Below, piece by piece: positions 8,778-17,748 of a stretch of DNA of 18,341 nucleotides (positions are counted from its first letter, which is position 1; each line of letters opens with the position of its first letter). Source of the DNA: Coemansia sp. RSA 922 (Eukaryota > Kickxellomycota > Kickxellomycetes > Kickxellales > Kickxellaceae); assembly GCA_027577415.1 (NCBI GenBank), contig JANBQS010000428.1, positions 1 through 18,341 of the forward strand, in the 5' to 3' direction. The translations under genes were made by a program, and so were the position numbers. Below the pieces are notes generated by a model. It did not search any database. It saw only the letters and a program-made list of their open reading frames with translations, and was not told the origin of the DNA.

Positions 8778-10895
8778 CTATTTCTTGTGGATAAGATGGC
8801 GAATAGAGTCGGCGTATGGCTCAAATGGACGATTATACGTACCCCAGGCAATCTCGCGACTAAAAGCATTGCGCAACTCGGGAGCCACATCCACATGAGA
8901 AAAATTAGGGCACGCAATGGCAACAAGCATAGAAATCTTTGCGATAGTGCTGGCCGAGGCATTCGTTGTATGGTGAACACACAAGAACCTAAATTTTTTG
9001 CTCAAGGGATATCTCGTCGAGCGCAGGCTACGAGGATACGTGCTCTCTGGGGTCACCTTATCAGCCAGTCTCCGGTCTGTCAACGAGCACGTTAAGCTAG
9101 CCAGACTTGGAAGAGCAGCTATAAATACAATTACGCCATAGCACAGGACTTTAACTCTGTTACCAAACTCCAAATGCTGAAGAACCGACGTGTTAGGTGC
9201 GACTAGGATAGCTCAGGATATATCTCCGTCAGATATTTCACTCGTAACGCTGAACTTTGTCGTCGTCTCCAATATTTGATGCACCTGTTGATTGGTGAGT
9301 ATATCAGCCCTTTCGGCCATAAACGCGATATCCTCGTTATAAATAGCACCGATACTAACGGAGTCCATTTGCAAAACGCCGCTGCGCTTAAGCACATTGA
9401 ATCTAGTCAATATGTTTCTTGCCATCGCCCTGAATGGAAGACGCAGGTTCATCATCGTTCTGCCATTGCCCCTAAACAGCAGGTCGTCGTCGAATGGATA
9501 CCTGTCGCTGATATACAATGTTGACAGAGCGGGAAATGACACTACACCGTCGATAGCGGCCCAAGTTGTATCAAAGGGTATGTCAACAATTGTCAGAGTA
9601 AGCGTAGTCAAACAAAGGTAGAATGCAGGTGTCTCCGAATGTCCATAGATCATATTACGCCAATCGTCTTCCGCCGCAAACCTGAATCCGATAGTTTTTA
9701 AAGTCGGCGCGTTGAGGTAGATCAGCCTAGCAAACGGGGCGCAGGCTACGTTGACTCCATTTGTAATACTCGTTAGTCCCGATACGCCTAGAATGTTGAG
9801 CGAAATCGGGATAGTACCCTCTACGGAATAGGCATGCAATGTTTTTATGCCGCCTTGGTACAGCGTCGATATCAGAAGATTGTAGAGCCGCAAAAGTTCT
9901 GACTGCGCCCTATCAATGGAGGGAAAAGATACAGTTATATCTGTCACCAATGGGGCCATTCGTAGTATATATCGAGCAAATAAAGCGATAGGCCATTGAC
10001 CAATAGTCAATGTTAGTGCAGAGATCGGGTTGTTGTTGGAGTTCGCGGTTTGATTGTTTGGATTTCTCAAACAAAGTAACATCGACTTTGCATTTGGAGC
10101 TACTACACCACGGAACTGCAGCCAAAGTGTCACGTCCTTCGCCATTCTGCCCATCACGGCTCTTTCAAGTGTAGCTGAAAAGACAACGCGTTTAACGAAA
10201 CTCGCCTTACGAAGACGTAAATGCTGAAAGTCGGCGGGCCACGCAGGAAAAACTATTTTGATATCATCGTAAGAGTCGTCGAAATCGAGTGCACAGTTAT
10301 CGCAAATAGACTCTAGCGCTGCTATACGCCAGCGCTCGCTCACCAATAGCAAGGGAACTAGAGCAGTTTTGAGTTTATTGTGCTTGTCGATATCAAGACC
10401 AAGAAAGTATTTGGGGCGTCCTTCCAAATACTCGACGATCTTGTACACGATCAGAATCGGCAGGGTTTGAAACGTAAATGATGGTGGCGGCAGTAGCGGC
10501 AGCGGCAGTGGCAGCGGCAGTGGCTTTAAAGTGACTTGGTGAGCGGGTCTAGTGGACGAGACACGCAAAGGTGGGGGTTTGGGATCCACTAGTTCCATCA
10601 GGGCAGAAAAGTCACTAGTAAAAATAAGGAGCACAATCATCAGGACAAAAACGGAGACCACCTCCAAAAGAATGATCAATATGTTGACAACCATTGTTTG
10701 TAGGCGTTCACTGTGCAATGGATTCAGAAAGAATAAAAAAAATAGCAAAGAGCAGGCTTGAAGAAATGAAAAATGTTTCAAAGGGGAGACAAGAAGGAAC
10801 AAAACTGCACACAAGGTTATTAACAACCAGGTTGTATCTTTCAGTAAATGCGAGGGGTCTGCGGGTTGTCTATTTTGGAACCTTGGGGAAGACAT
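8778..10895 (-). pseudogene. F-box-like/LRR-like family protein with one in-frame TGA
   Basis: A single frame runs from ATG 10893-10895 to TAA 8778-8780 (706 codons including stops) with one internal stop, TGA 9213-9215. It gives 560 residues before the stop and 144 codons after it in the same frame. The downstream part is coding-like and ends with a family-like C-terminus (FSREIAWGTYNRPFEPYADS...). An F-box-like segment lies near residues 141-185 (FQTLPILIVYKIVEYLEG, then LVPLLLVSERWRIAAL), followed by an LRR-like region of alternating strands and helices. F-box proteins usually recruit substrates to SCF ubiquitin ligases; no partner is visible. The first about 105 residues form an unusual hydrophobic extension with two or three potential membrane segments and then a Leu-Pro repeat. 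The real start may be later, for example at Met codons just before the repeat. The single stop suggests a recent nonsense mutation, possibly CGA to TGA, or a sequencing error; readthrough is less likely. Confidence 0.6.
10486..10523. repeat. GGCAGC/GGCAGT hexanucleotide repeat coding for a Leu-Pro run
   Basis: Imperfect tandem hexamers on the plus strand encode a PLPLPLPL tract on the minus strand, immediately before the F-box-like segment of the gene above. Such a repeat is expected to vary in length between strains. It separates the hydrophobic N-terminal extension from the folded domain. Confidence 0.7.
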
Positions 10896-11226
10896 GCTTT
10901 TTTTGTCATACGTAAGCCGAGTGGCTTGCAGGTTGGGCTGATTTTCTAATGATGGGCAGAGTGTTCAGAGGAGGCTTGGATACGTTTTTTTTTTGTGAGG
11001 CCCCCTTACCCGCAGACATACTCCTGCATGAGCCATTGTCTGGATCAGGGTAATGGGGGACAATTGCGATACATGGACCAGTCAAGTACTCCAATCTTTT
11101 TATTTTGACAGACACTTTAACACCGAGTGAACTACCATGACACCATTTAAGATCTTGTCTCTCGTAAACAAAGAGTGAAAGTATATTAAAAAATTGTCAA
11201 GCAACACACGCACTGTCACACGTCCA
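10896..11226. other. Spacer between the F-box-like gene and CDC5
   Basis: About 330 bp containing the 5' region of the F-box-like gene and the 3' region of CDC5, both on the minus strand. A T run is at about 10984-10993. No convincing TATA box, small gene or RNA was identified. Confidence 0.5.
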
Positions 11227-13626
11227 CTACGAGCGGCTAGGTGAAGAGGATGACGCAGCAGCAACAGACAGTGCGTTTCTGCGCTCAATCAGCTCCCGGT
11301 AATCGGCTTGCAATTGGCTCTCGCGTGTCTCCACTTTGCGAAGCTCAGCCTGGGCCTTTTCAATCCTCGCTGGGATAATCGCTTGCTCAGCTGCGTAAAG
11401 GGCACCAAATGCTTCCGAGTCGAGCTTCGCCTGCTCAAAGGCCTTGAAGGCCTCTGCAATCTTGCCGTCTAGCGTCTTGGACCGCGCTTGGTACCCACCC
11501 AGCGTAACGCCCAGCTTCTTCTCGATCTTGGTGGCACGAGCGGCCTCCTCAGCCATCAACTCCCGGCGACTGGCCAAATCCAGCCGATGCTTTTCAATCC
11601 ACTCGGCGTTGCTGACCTTATCGGTATCCACAAATCGCTTAGCCTGAGGTAGCCATGTCTCGGTGTCCTCGGCTGTATGCCATATACTGTGGCCAGTACG
11701 CTCCCCTAGCTGTTGGTACAACTCGCGCACGTCTTCAGGCATATTGCTCATCTCTTCGTCTACCAAAGACTTTGCAGCCTCCAATAAACTGTCGGCAATG
11801 TCGTCAAGCTGCGCATCAGAGGGGTGAGCTGGCCGCAACAGAGGCATATCAGGGACCGGGTACTTCCTTGCATCGCATAGCATAAGAGCGCGCATCTCGC
11901 TGCCGATCAGGCCAAGCACGGCCTCCGGGATGCTTGGATCAGCTGCCACGGCCAGAGTACTCGTCGGAATGGCATTGGGGCGTGGGAGATCGAGTTGCAC
12001 GCACTTTGTGCGGCGGCGCATTTCCAATTCTGCCTCCTCGATGCGCATTTTCTCCATGCGGCGCTCGACGTCAGCTTGGTCCTCGACGGCTTGTGCGGCC
12101 GATGCGATCTCCAAAGCCTCGGATTCAGGAACAATCTCGGGAACTACGATTTCAAGCTCGTTCTTTGGCGCGGGGAGCTTTGCAAGCTTGAGTGCTAGCT
12201 GCTCACGCAGGCTGCGCCCAGCCATCTTTTGTTCGCGAGCTGTCGTGCCTACGCTGTGCAACGGAGTGTTGAGCCCCAACTCGTCGCGGGCCGTAGAGGC
12301 AGCAGCCCCAGAGGAGCTTGCATTTGGGCGCAATGATAAAGCTAATGGATTTGGCGTAGCAGCATCCGCCCCGCGCGGTAAGACGCCGTCATACCCAGTA
12401 CCCTCGCCGCGAAGAACAGCCTGGCTAGAGCTCTCGCCACCAAGTAGCGGCGTTGGTTGGGCAGCCAGGGCTCGCTGGGCCAGGGCCTCATTCATGACTC
12501 GGTTGGACTGCGCAGGAGTGCGGGGTGTACGCGCAGCTACGGAAGAAGTATCGGCATAGTCGCCCAGCAGCGTATCTGTTGACCCACCGGCTACGAGATC
12601 GCGGGCCATTACGCTCTGTTGACCAAGCTTGGCAATCGTCTCGAGCTCTCTGTCGTTGACTTGCGGCGCAGGCAATACCAAACGTGAGCGCTTGGCAAGC
12701 TGATCGACTTCCTCGTTCTCGGCAAACGCCTCGATAGTCTTTTGGTCAGAAGCGCGTACAAACGCTACACCCTTGTTATCGCGCTTACGCTTAGCTTCCT
12801 TCCTCTCATCCGCCTCACGCTCTACTCTGCTCTTTGACTCCAAGCTATCCAAGAACCTGCCCCTCAGCGACTCGGCACCTTTATCTGCTTGGGTTAGCTC
12901 TATTGTTGTGTCGTAGAACCCGGGCATTGGCCGCTTTTCGTAAGGAATCTCGGCGTTGTAGTCCAAGTGTAATTTGTCCTTCTTTTTCTTTTTGATTTTC
13001 AGGTCTACGCCCGCCGCCTTTAGTTCACGTCGCTTTTGCAGTGTGGCGAGTCGTCTGGCCTCTTCGAGTTGTCTCTCGCGTGCCTTGCGTTTGGCCTTTT
13101 TGCCTTGGGTGTTGGCCAAGCGTGCGCGAGCCTCCGACAACATGTCTTTCTCGTCTTCGTCCATATCGACTGGATCCGGTCGTGCTGCTTTGGATTCGGG
13201 GTTGGGGTCAATCTCGCCTGGCCTCAGTCTCCGGGCCTCCGCCTGACCCTCGGTGCCAGCTGCGCCTTGTAGGCCTAGGCCATCGTCTTCGCCAGTTGCG
13301 CGGGCCTCGGCCTCGTCTAGTAGTCGTTGGTACCGCTCCAGGCATTGTGCAGGTGCACGGCCGACAATCGGTGCTATTGTCCGCCACTGAGTCGGCATAA
13401 GCTTTGCCAAGTGTAGCAGTTTTTCGTCTTCTTCTTTGGACCACTCGGTTTTCTTGATGCTAGGGTCTAGCCACTCGTACCACCGCGCCTTGCACTGCTT
13501 TGGCGTCTTTCGAACGAGTAACGATGAAATACGCGCCCACTGTGTTTTGCCGTACTTCATCACCGCTGCCTTGAGGATCTCATCCTCTGTGTTCTTCCAC
13601 ACTCCGCCCTTCAAATGAATTCTCAT
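11227..13626 (-). CDS. cdc5: Pre-mRNA splicing factor CDC5/CEF1 (Myb-domain, Prp19 complex)
   Basis: An intact, intronless gene of 799 residues, close to the usual length of the family. Myb repeat R1 (about residues 6-56) has the spaced tryptophans W10, W30 and W49; R2 (about 57-107) has W62 and W81. The start MRIHLKGGVWKNTEDEIL is the hallmark N-terminus of CDC5. A charged region contains basic clusters likely to serve nuclear import (KKAKRKAR about 176-183, KKKKKDK about 212-218). The conserved Cef1 segment PYEKRPMPGFYDTT follows at about 228-241, then TPLLGG and ATPNPLA motifs, and the C-terminus is a coiled-coil-like Glu/Lys/Ala-rich stretch. The protein is a core subunit of the Prp19-associated (NineTeen) complex that activates the spliceosome in the nucleus and is normally essential. 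The gene is GC-rich relative to its neighbours, consistent with a conserved resident gene. It is transcribed divergently from the small-protein array. Confidence 0.95.
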   Translation of the reverse strand: MRIHLKGGVWKNTEDEILKAAVMKYGKTQWARISSLLVRKTPKQCKARWYEWLDPSIKKTEWSKEEDEKLLHLAKLMPTQWRTIAPIVGRAPAQCLERYQRLLDEAEARATGEDDGLGLQGAAGTEGQAEARRLRPGEIDPNPESKAARPDPVDMDEDEKDMLSEARARLANTQGKKAKRKARERQLEEARRLATLQKRRELKAAGVDLKIKKKKKDKLHLDYNAEIPYEKRPMPGFYDTTIELTQADKGAESLRGRFLDSLESKSRVEREADERKEAKRKRDNKGVAFVRASDQKTIEAFAENEEVDQLAKRSRLVLPAPQVNDRELETIAKLGQQSVMARDLVAGGSTDTLLGDYADTSSVAARTPRTPAQSNRVMNEALAQRALAAQPTPLLGGESSSQAVLRGEGTGYDGVLPRGADAATPNPLALSLRPNASSSGAAASTARDELGLNTPLHSVGTTAREQKMAGRSLREQLALKLAKLPAPKNELEIVVPEIVPESEALEIASAAQAVEDQADVERRMEKMRIEEAELEMRRRTKCVQLDLPRPNAIPTSTLAVAADPSIPEAVLGLIGSEMRALMLCDARKYPVPDMPLLRPAHPSDAQLDDIADSLLEAAKSLVDEEMSNMPEDVRELYQQLGERTGHSIWHTAEDTETWLPQAKRFVDTDKVSNAEWIEKHRLDLASRRELMAEEAARATKIEKKLGVTLGGYQARSKTLDGKIAEAFKAFEQAKLDSEAFGALYAAEQAIIPARIEKAQAELRKVETRESQLQADYRELIERRNALSVAAASSSSPSRS

Positions 13627-14070
13627 TTGTCAAGAATTGATAAATAAAACAAAAAAAAAAATAGAAAAAGGGATAATACTTCAAAATTTCAATTTTGGCC
13701 ATTTTTGTCGTGATGTTTTCTTGTTGGAGGCAGAAATGATGGGTTTTTTTTTTGGATTTTCAGTAAGTTCTAGCACAATACTTGATTGATTGATTGGTGG
13801 TCGACTGGGAAGCCTACGACGACGATGGCCTTAGTTTGTGCCTACATGCCAAGCTTTCTAAAGCAGTAAAAAAATCCCAATCCCTGCCAAGTGTCCGCTG
13901 TTTTGGAGCAGTTCAGGCAGTTGGGAGGTATTCTGCTAGGCCATTGCCGTTGATTGCAGGCAAGGTGACTTTGCCATTCACATGCATTCACAACCAAAAT
14001 CCCTGTTCTCTCATTCTCTACAACTGGGCAGTGAAACATGAAGTCTCTTTTATTGCTCTCCCTACACGTG

Positions 14071-14257
14071 TGCAAGCTAAATTTAGCATTCACGAGCAAA
14101 TCTTGTCCATATACGTCATCAATGACGTATTTATACACTTTCAGCAAAGAACAAATATTTTGTCATTCCGTGTAAGCGTGTAGGCTAAATTTAGCTTTCA
14201 CGAGCATTTATGCCTACCTATGTCATCAATGACGTATTTGAGCCCTTTTGGCAAAGG
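14071..14257 (+). promoter_or_regulatory. Duplicated upstream segment with palindromic CRE-like and GCTAAATTTAGC sites
   Basis: A segment of about 107 bp occurs twice in tandem. Each copy has the perfect 12-bp palindrome GCTAAATTTAGC (14076-14087 and 14184-14195), followed by an inverted pair of TGACGT half-sites, TACGTCATCAATGACGTA at 14112-14129 and TATGTCATCAATGACGTA at 14219-14236. A further single TACGTCAT is at 14350-14357. TGACGT is the half-site of CRE/ATF-type bZIP regulators, so these are candidate operators of the small gene at 14596. The matching part of unit 2 lacks them. Confidence 0.6.
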
Positions 14258-14470
14258 CAGAACCAAAGTTTTTTTTAGCTTTTCTGGAAAAGCTTTCTTT
14301 GTTTATTGGCCTCCCAACTTCGAATAAGCTCACAGTCAATGCACTATATTACGTCATGGGCACTTAACTATGACCAAGCCTGGTAGGCCAGAGGGTGCGG
14401 CTAAACAACTTGACTGCAAGCTCCGTCCCGATTTTTGTCTACCACTCCTTTTTGTCTGGCCACTCCTTGA

Positions 14471-14508
14471 TATAAAAAGAATGCTGGAGAGGCACCCACT
14501 TTTCTCAA
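14471..14508 (+). promoter_or_regulatory. Core promoter of small-protein gene 1
   Basis: TATAAAAAGAATG at 14471 is followed by the block GGAGAGGCACCCACTTTTC. The same order and spacing appear before the other two small genes. A TGGCCACTCC string precedes the TATA box. The start codon lies 125 bp downstream of the TATA box. Confidence 0.7.
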
Positions 14509-14595
14509 AAATTCTCTATCCAAACAACACCTTCCACTCCATCTCTTTACCAGTATCATTTTTTTTAGCCCTCACAAACATAGAAGAGATTTAAC

Positions 14596-14916
14596 ATGGC
14601 AACTGATGATGAAATAATTGGAGGACGGGGCACACTAGGAGATATCAATATAGATGCCTTGTTTAATAGATTTTTTGAGTTCTTGGCACAAAAAATTGGA
14701 CCACTTGATGATGAAGCTAAGAATTTTTTTAGGGGCCTTGAACATAATCGTATGCACATGTTTGATATAAATCATATTGGAAGTATATCGATCCAGTTTA
14801 ATCAAGAAGTTCGTCCAGGATCTGATGTCACCATCAATGTAGTAGGTTTCAATCTTACATGTAATGGAGAGAAACTTACTCCTATAGTAAGGTCTGATTT
14901 TGTTCGACCAACATAG
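14596..14916 (+). CDS. Small acidic protein of unknown family, array member 1
   Basis: Encodes 106 residues from an ATG in good context (TTTAACATGG). No signal peptide or membrane segment is seen. Predicted organisation: an acidic N-terminus, an amphipathic helix (about residues 20-48, ALFNRFFEFLAQKIG, then EAKNFFRGLEHN), then two or more beta strands (GSISIQFNQEV, DVTINVVGFNLTC) and a short tail ending DFVRPT. It aligns along most of its length with array member 2 (the pattern AKxFxxxLxxxxxHxxxxxxI, then I-x-I, a V-rich strand, and a final ADF/SDF), although identity is low. I do not recognise the family and assign no function. The rich upstream regulatory region suggests conditional, possibly strong expression. 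An AATAAA at 15178 is a candidate polyadenylation signal. Confidence 0.7.
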   Translation: MATDDEIIGGRGTLGDINIDALFNRFFEFLAQKIGPLDDEAKNFFRGLEHNRMHMFDINHIGSISIQFNQEVRPGSDVTINVVGFNLTCNGEKLTPIVRSDFVRPT

Positions 14917-15472
14917 GATTAATTAACCTCATAATCTTTACATATGAGTAATATGTCGAACATCGCCTCTGAAATCCAGAATTAGTTATTCAGTCCTTCT
15001 GAACTCCTGGGAAGCTTGCACTTTCTACCTTCTAGCCCCTTATTCCAATTGAGTGCCCCAGCTTGATATTTCAGAGCTTACTTAGCTATAGCTAAACAGC
15101 ATGAAAGTCGGTGTTTAGTACATATGCAATAGCTCTAGCTTTTTTATAATGACCACTTTTTAATGACCTATACACACAATAAATTGCACTAACTTGCATA
15201 TATACTTATTTGCTTACTTATTTAGAAGCTAACAAGCAGTGGGTGCCCGACTTCCCTCCTGGTAAGTGGTTAGAGGTGGGATCAGTTTTGCTCAAGGGTA
15301 GAGAGAAAAAGGCTGTGCCAAAATTTCTATGTTTATTGTTTCTCTAAATAAAATGGAGTCCGGCCCCCCGAAAGGTCTAAACCCACTGCTCGTTAGCGTC
15401 TAGCTAAACTACCAATTTATTAAGTGAGTCAGAAATAATGGTTTACGGGTATTTAGTGTCCAAGCTTTAAGA
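14917..15472. other. Spacer after small gene 1, including its conserved 3' block
   Basis: No coding region is seen. It contains the 3' block shared with unit 2 (about 15073-15205, with AATAAA at 15178-15183) and an unshared stretch (about 15221-15472) that separates the units. Confidence 0.6.
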
Positions 15473-16057
15473 CTTGATTGATTGGTGGACGACTGGGATG
15501 GCCTTAGTTTGCGCCTACATGCCAAGCTTTTCTGAAGAAGACTTTAAGCTGCCTCAGTTTCTTCTCTGAGCATCTATTTTTTTTCTGCAGTCAAAGCAGT
15601 TGGGAGACACTTCTCTTGGCTTTGCCGTTGATTGCAGGCAGCGAGACTTTGCCATTCCCATCCATTCGCGTCCAAAAAAACCTGTCTTCCCATTGCCAAC
15701 AACAGGGGGAGAAAGTGTGAAGTCTCTTCTTTGGTGTTTCACCTGCAAAATAGTTGGCCGGATTTGGCATCCACCAACGATTTTCACCACCTCTGGCAAA
15801 AGTCCACATTTTTTGAATCCTTTCAGCAAAGGCGGACACGTGGGTTGGCATTCTCTTGATTTAGAAATTGCTTCTTGCCTATTGGTCTGCCAACTTTGAA
15901 TAAGCTTGCAGTCAGTCAAATAAAGCAACCTCGCGAACAGTTGACTGCAACATATTTTGCTTGATTGGGAGGGGATGTAGCCAGAGCAGCTTGACTGTAA
16001 GCTTGAGACGCTGTTTTCTAGGCCTACCTCTTGAATTTTTTTCTGGCTACTCCTCGA

Positions 16058-16097
16058 TATAAAAGGAGTGCCGGAGAAGCACCCACTTTCTTTATCA
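16058..16097 (+). promoter_or_regulatory. Core promoter of small-protein gene 2
   Basis: TATAAAAGGAGTG at 16058 is followed by GGAGAAGCACCCACTTTC, matching gene 1 in order and spacing. The start codon lies 126 bp downstream of the TATA box, nearly the same as for gene 1. Confidence 0.7.
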
Positions 16098-16183
16098 AAA
16101 TATTCTCCATTCACAGCACACTCCACTCCTACACTTAGCAGCACTACTATACGTGACACTCGTAAGCAATTGATTAATTGAAT

Positions 16184-16576
16184 ATGACAATTAATGTACT
16201 TGAAAAAGTTGATAATATCTACTCGTTTCAAGGTAATAAAGGGGAATTGATTGAGAGGTTGTGTAACACCATTGCATCTATAATCGCAACGCCTGATCAG
16301 ACAGCTAAAACATTTCTAGGTGCTCTCGCGTGTGATACAGAGCATATATATAATGTACGCAACATTAATGTAACAATCCATATTACAGAAATAACTACTA
16401 CAGACCCACATACCGTGTCTTATAAGGTTGTTATGGCCATTGATGGGAGATTACCATCCCAACCAGATGCCAGGAATCTTACTAATGCTGATTTTCGTAC
16501 GGAAAACAGGGGTGATGATACTGACAGCTCTGATACGAGTTTAATTACTGAGAGCACTGATATGGGCAGCGAGTAG
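16184..16576 (+). CDS. Small protein of unknown family, array member 2, with acidic Ser/Thr-rich tail
   Basis: Encodes 130 residues from ATG 16184; the frame is open two codons upstream without an ATG. The first about 100 residues match array member 1 in layout: a helix (ELIERLCNTIASII, then TAKTFLGALACD), then strands (INVTIHITEI, VSYKVVMAIDG) and NADFRTEN near the end of the similarity. It then carries an additional acidic tail rich in Asp, Ser and Thr (DDTDSSDTS...). No signal peptide or membrane segment is seen. Function is unknown. It is a paralogue of member 1 produced by duplication of the whole unit, and the proteins have diverged strongly. A candidate polyadenylation signal is at 16984-16989. 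Confidence 0.7.
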   Translation: MTINVLEKVDNIYSFQGNKGELIERLCNTIASIIATPDQTAKTFLGALACDTEHIYNVRNINVTIHITEITTTDPHTVSYKVVMAIDGRLPSQPDARNLTNADFRTENRGDDTDSSDTSLITESTDMGSE

Positions 16577-17020
16577 AAGTTGGAAGTTAGTGAAAACCCA
16601 AGAGAATAGATTATATTGCTAGAGACAATATATTAAAGGAAACTTGGTGTTGACCCTTCAAATACAAGTTACATGTCAAGAACAGCGCCCAACCCCCAAT
16701 CCTGTTTTAGAACCGTTTCTCTAGCCCCTCTGTAATCTCAGGAGTCCACATTTTCTATTATACTCATCCCTTTCGATATCAATTAGCTGGAAATGGAAAC
16801 TATCAAGCGTTATAGGCGATTGCATAGTTTTATAGAAACCTGTTAGCTAATTGGGTGTTTCAACTTGGGTACCAGAGCTCCATTTTGTTATTGCTAAACA
16901 GCGTGAGAATCGGTGTTTGGCACACATGCAAGTATGGGTAGCCTGTTTTCTTCTTTAATTTTTTAATGACCTTAAACATATACAATAAATTGCACTAGTT
17001 TGCATATATAATTCTATTAT

Positions 17021-17560
17021 TTTGCGTCCTCGCTCCAAAAAGGAATCCAACACAACATTTTGCACTTGTGGCTTTGTTTTTGCCAGAAAAATAGCATCCG
17101 CATCTCTGGAAGCGTTTAATTTGCTTGGCTTGTAGTGAAATCGTTATATTGCCCAACTGGTGTTTGTGGTATTGCTTAAAAAAAGACAGAGTGTCTTCTG
17201 TTTCTGGTTACTACATCCACCATGAAAATGTGGGCTTTGTCATAATTTCTTTTTTTTACTTTCTTTCAGAATGGCTTGTCAAAGAAGCGCCAAAAAAGGA
17301 GCCCTTCCTAAGGCTTTTTTTAAGACTTACAAAAGACATTGTCATTCCAACACCATTTTTGCATGCAAACCCAGATGTCACATTGTCATCAACATTTTCC
17401 TGCAATCAATGAGCCTACAATCAACACAGTAGATGACCTACACCACGCATTAGGATAAAAATAGATGTTTATTGGATGTGTCAGCAGACAACTGGTCTGC
17501 TGATATATCTTACAAAAAATGTTTCTTTGGCCCGCACTCACAGCACTGACTGGCCACTTT
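17021..17560. other. Upstream region of small gene 3, no firm gene
   Basis: The sequence does not align visibly with the upstream parts of units 1 and 2. A pyrimidine tract ending in TTTCAG (about 17255-17269) precedes ATG 17271, which opens a basic 54-codon frame (MACQRSAKKGALPKAFFKTY...) ending at TAG 17433-17435. A 95-residue frame in another phase overlaps it. Neither resembles a known protein, so both are left uncalled; an exon of a decayed gene is conceivable. Confidence 0.4.
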
Positions 17561-17564
17561 CTCT

Positions 17565-17602
17565 TATAAAATAAAGCACTGGAGGAACGCCCACTTTTTC
17601 TT
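17565..17602 (+). promoter_or_regulatory. Core promoter of small-protein gene 3
   Basis: TGGCCACTTT precedes TATAAAATAAAGC at 17565, followed by GGAGGAACGCCCACTTTTTC. This is the same module as for genes 1 and 2. The distance to the ATG is 184 bp; subtracting the TTC microsatellite brings it to about 115 bp, close to the 125-126 bp of the other two. Confidence 0.65.
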
Positions 17603-17603
17603 T

Positions 17604-17672
17604 TTCTTCTTCTTCTTCTTCTTCTTCTTCTTCTTCTTCTTCTTCTTCTTCTTCTTCTTCTTCTTCTTCTTC
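17604..17672 (+). repeat. (TTC)n microsatellite in the leader of small gene 3
   Basis: About 23 uninterrupted TTC units lie between the core promoter and the start codon. The position suggests expansion of a pyrimidine-rich stretch also present, in short form, after the CCCACTTT block of genes 1 and 2. It is probably transcribed as 5' leader and is likely length-variable. Confidence 0.9.
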
Positions 17673-17748
17673 ACTCTTCCCCATTCACTGTATATTCCAC
17701 TTTATAACAACACTTATTATTTAGTAATAACTATTGGGATAGCTAAAT

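Larger units (their letters stand above)
13781..15220 (+). repeat. Tandem unit 1 (promoter region, small gene, 3' region)
   Basis: The unit begins with CTTGATTGATTG...GGTGGTCGACTGGG at 13781 and has a diverged counterpart starting at 15473. Shared blocks include GATGGCCTTAGTTTG, CTACATGCCAAGCTTT, GCAGTTGGGAG, GCCGTTGATTGCAGGCA, GAAGTCTCTT, the core promoter, the coding region and a 3' block (GCTAAACAGC...TCGGTGTTT, about 15091-15116, and CAATAAATTGCACTA from 15177). The similarity covers coding and non-coding parts, so whole gene units were duplicated about 1.7 kb apart. Confidence 0.7.
15473..17020 (+). repeat. Tandem unit 2 (promoter region, small gene, 3' region)
   Basis: A diverged counterpart of the unit at 13781, with the same order of shared blocks. 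TTGACTGC or its reverse complement occurs repeatedly in the upstream part (15587-15594, 15908-15914, 15941-15948, and TTGACTGT at 15991), and once in unit 1 (14410-14417). The 3' block at about 16876-17010 includes GCTAAACAGC and CAATAAATTGCACTA, as in unit 1. The long open frame on the minus strand (15554-16231) lies over this non-coding part and is not considered a gene. Confidence 0.7.

Noticed and set aside
11930..12559. 209-codon plus-strand frame inside CDC5
   Set aside because: It is a shadow frame caused by the GC-rich, Ala/Ser/Arg-rich codon pattern of the real gene on the opposite strand.
15554..16231. 225-codon minus-strand open frame
   Set aside because: It covers the duplicated upstream region and runs into small gene 2 antisense; the counterpart region in unit 1 has no matching frame and the protein is low in recognisable features.
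17271..17435. 54-codon basic frame preceded by a TTTCAG acceptor-like tract
   Set aside because: No homology is recognised, no upstream exon is found and another frame overlaps it; it is kept only as a note in the spacer entry.
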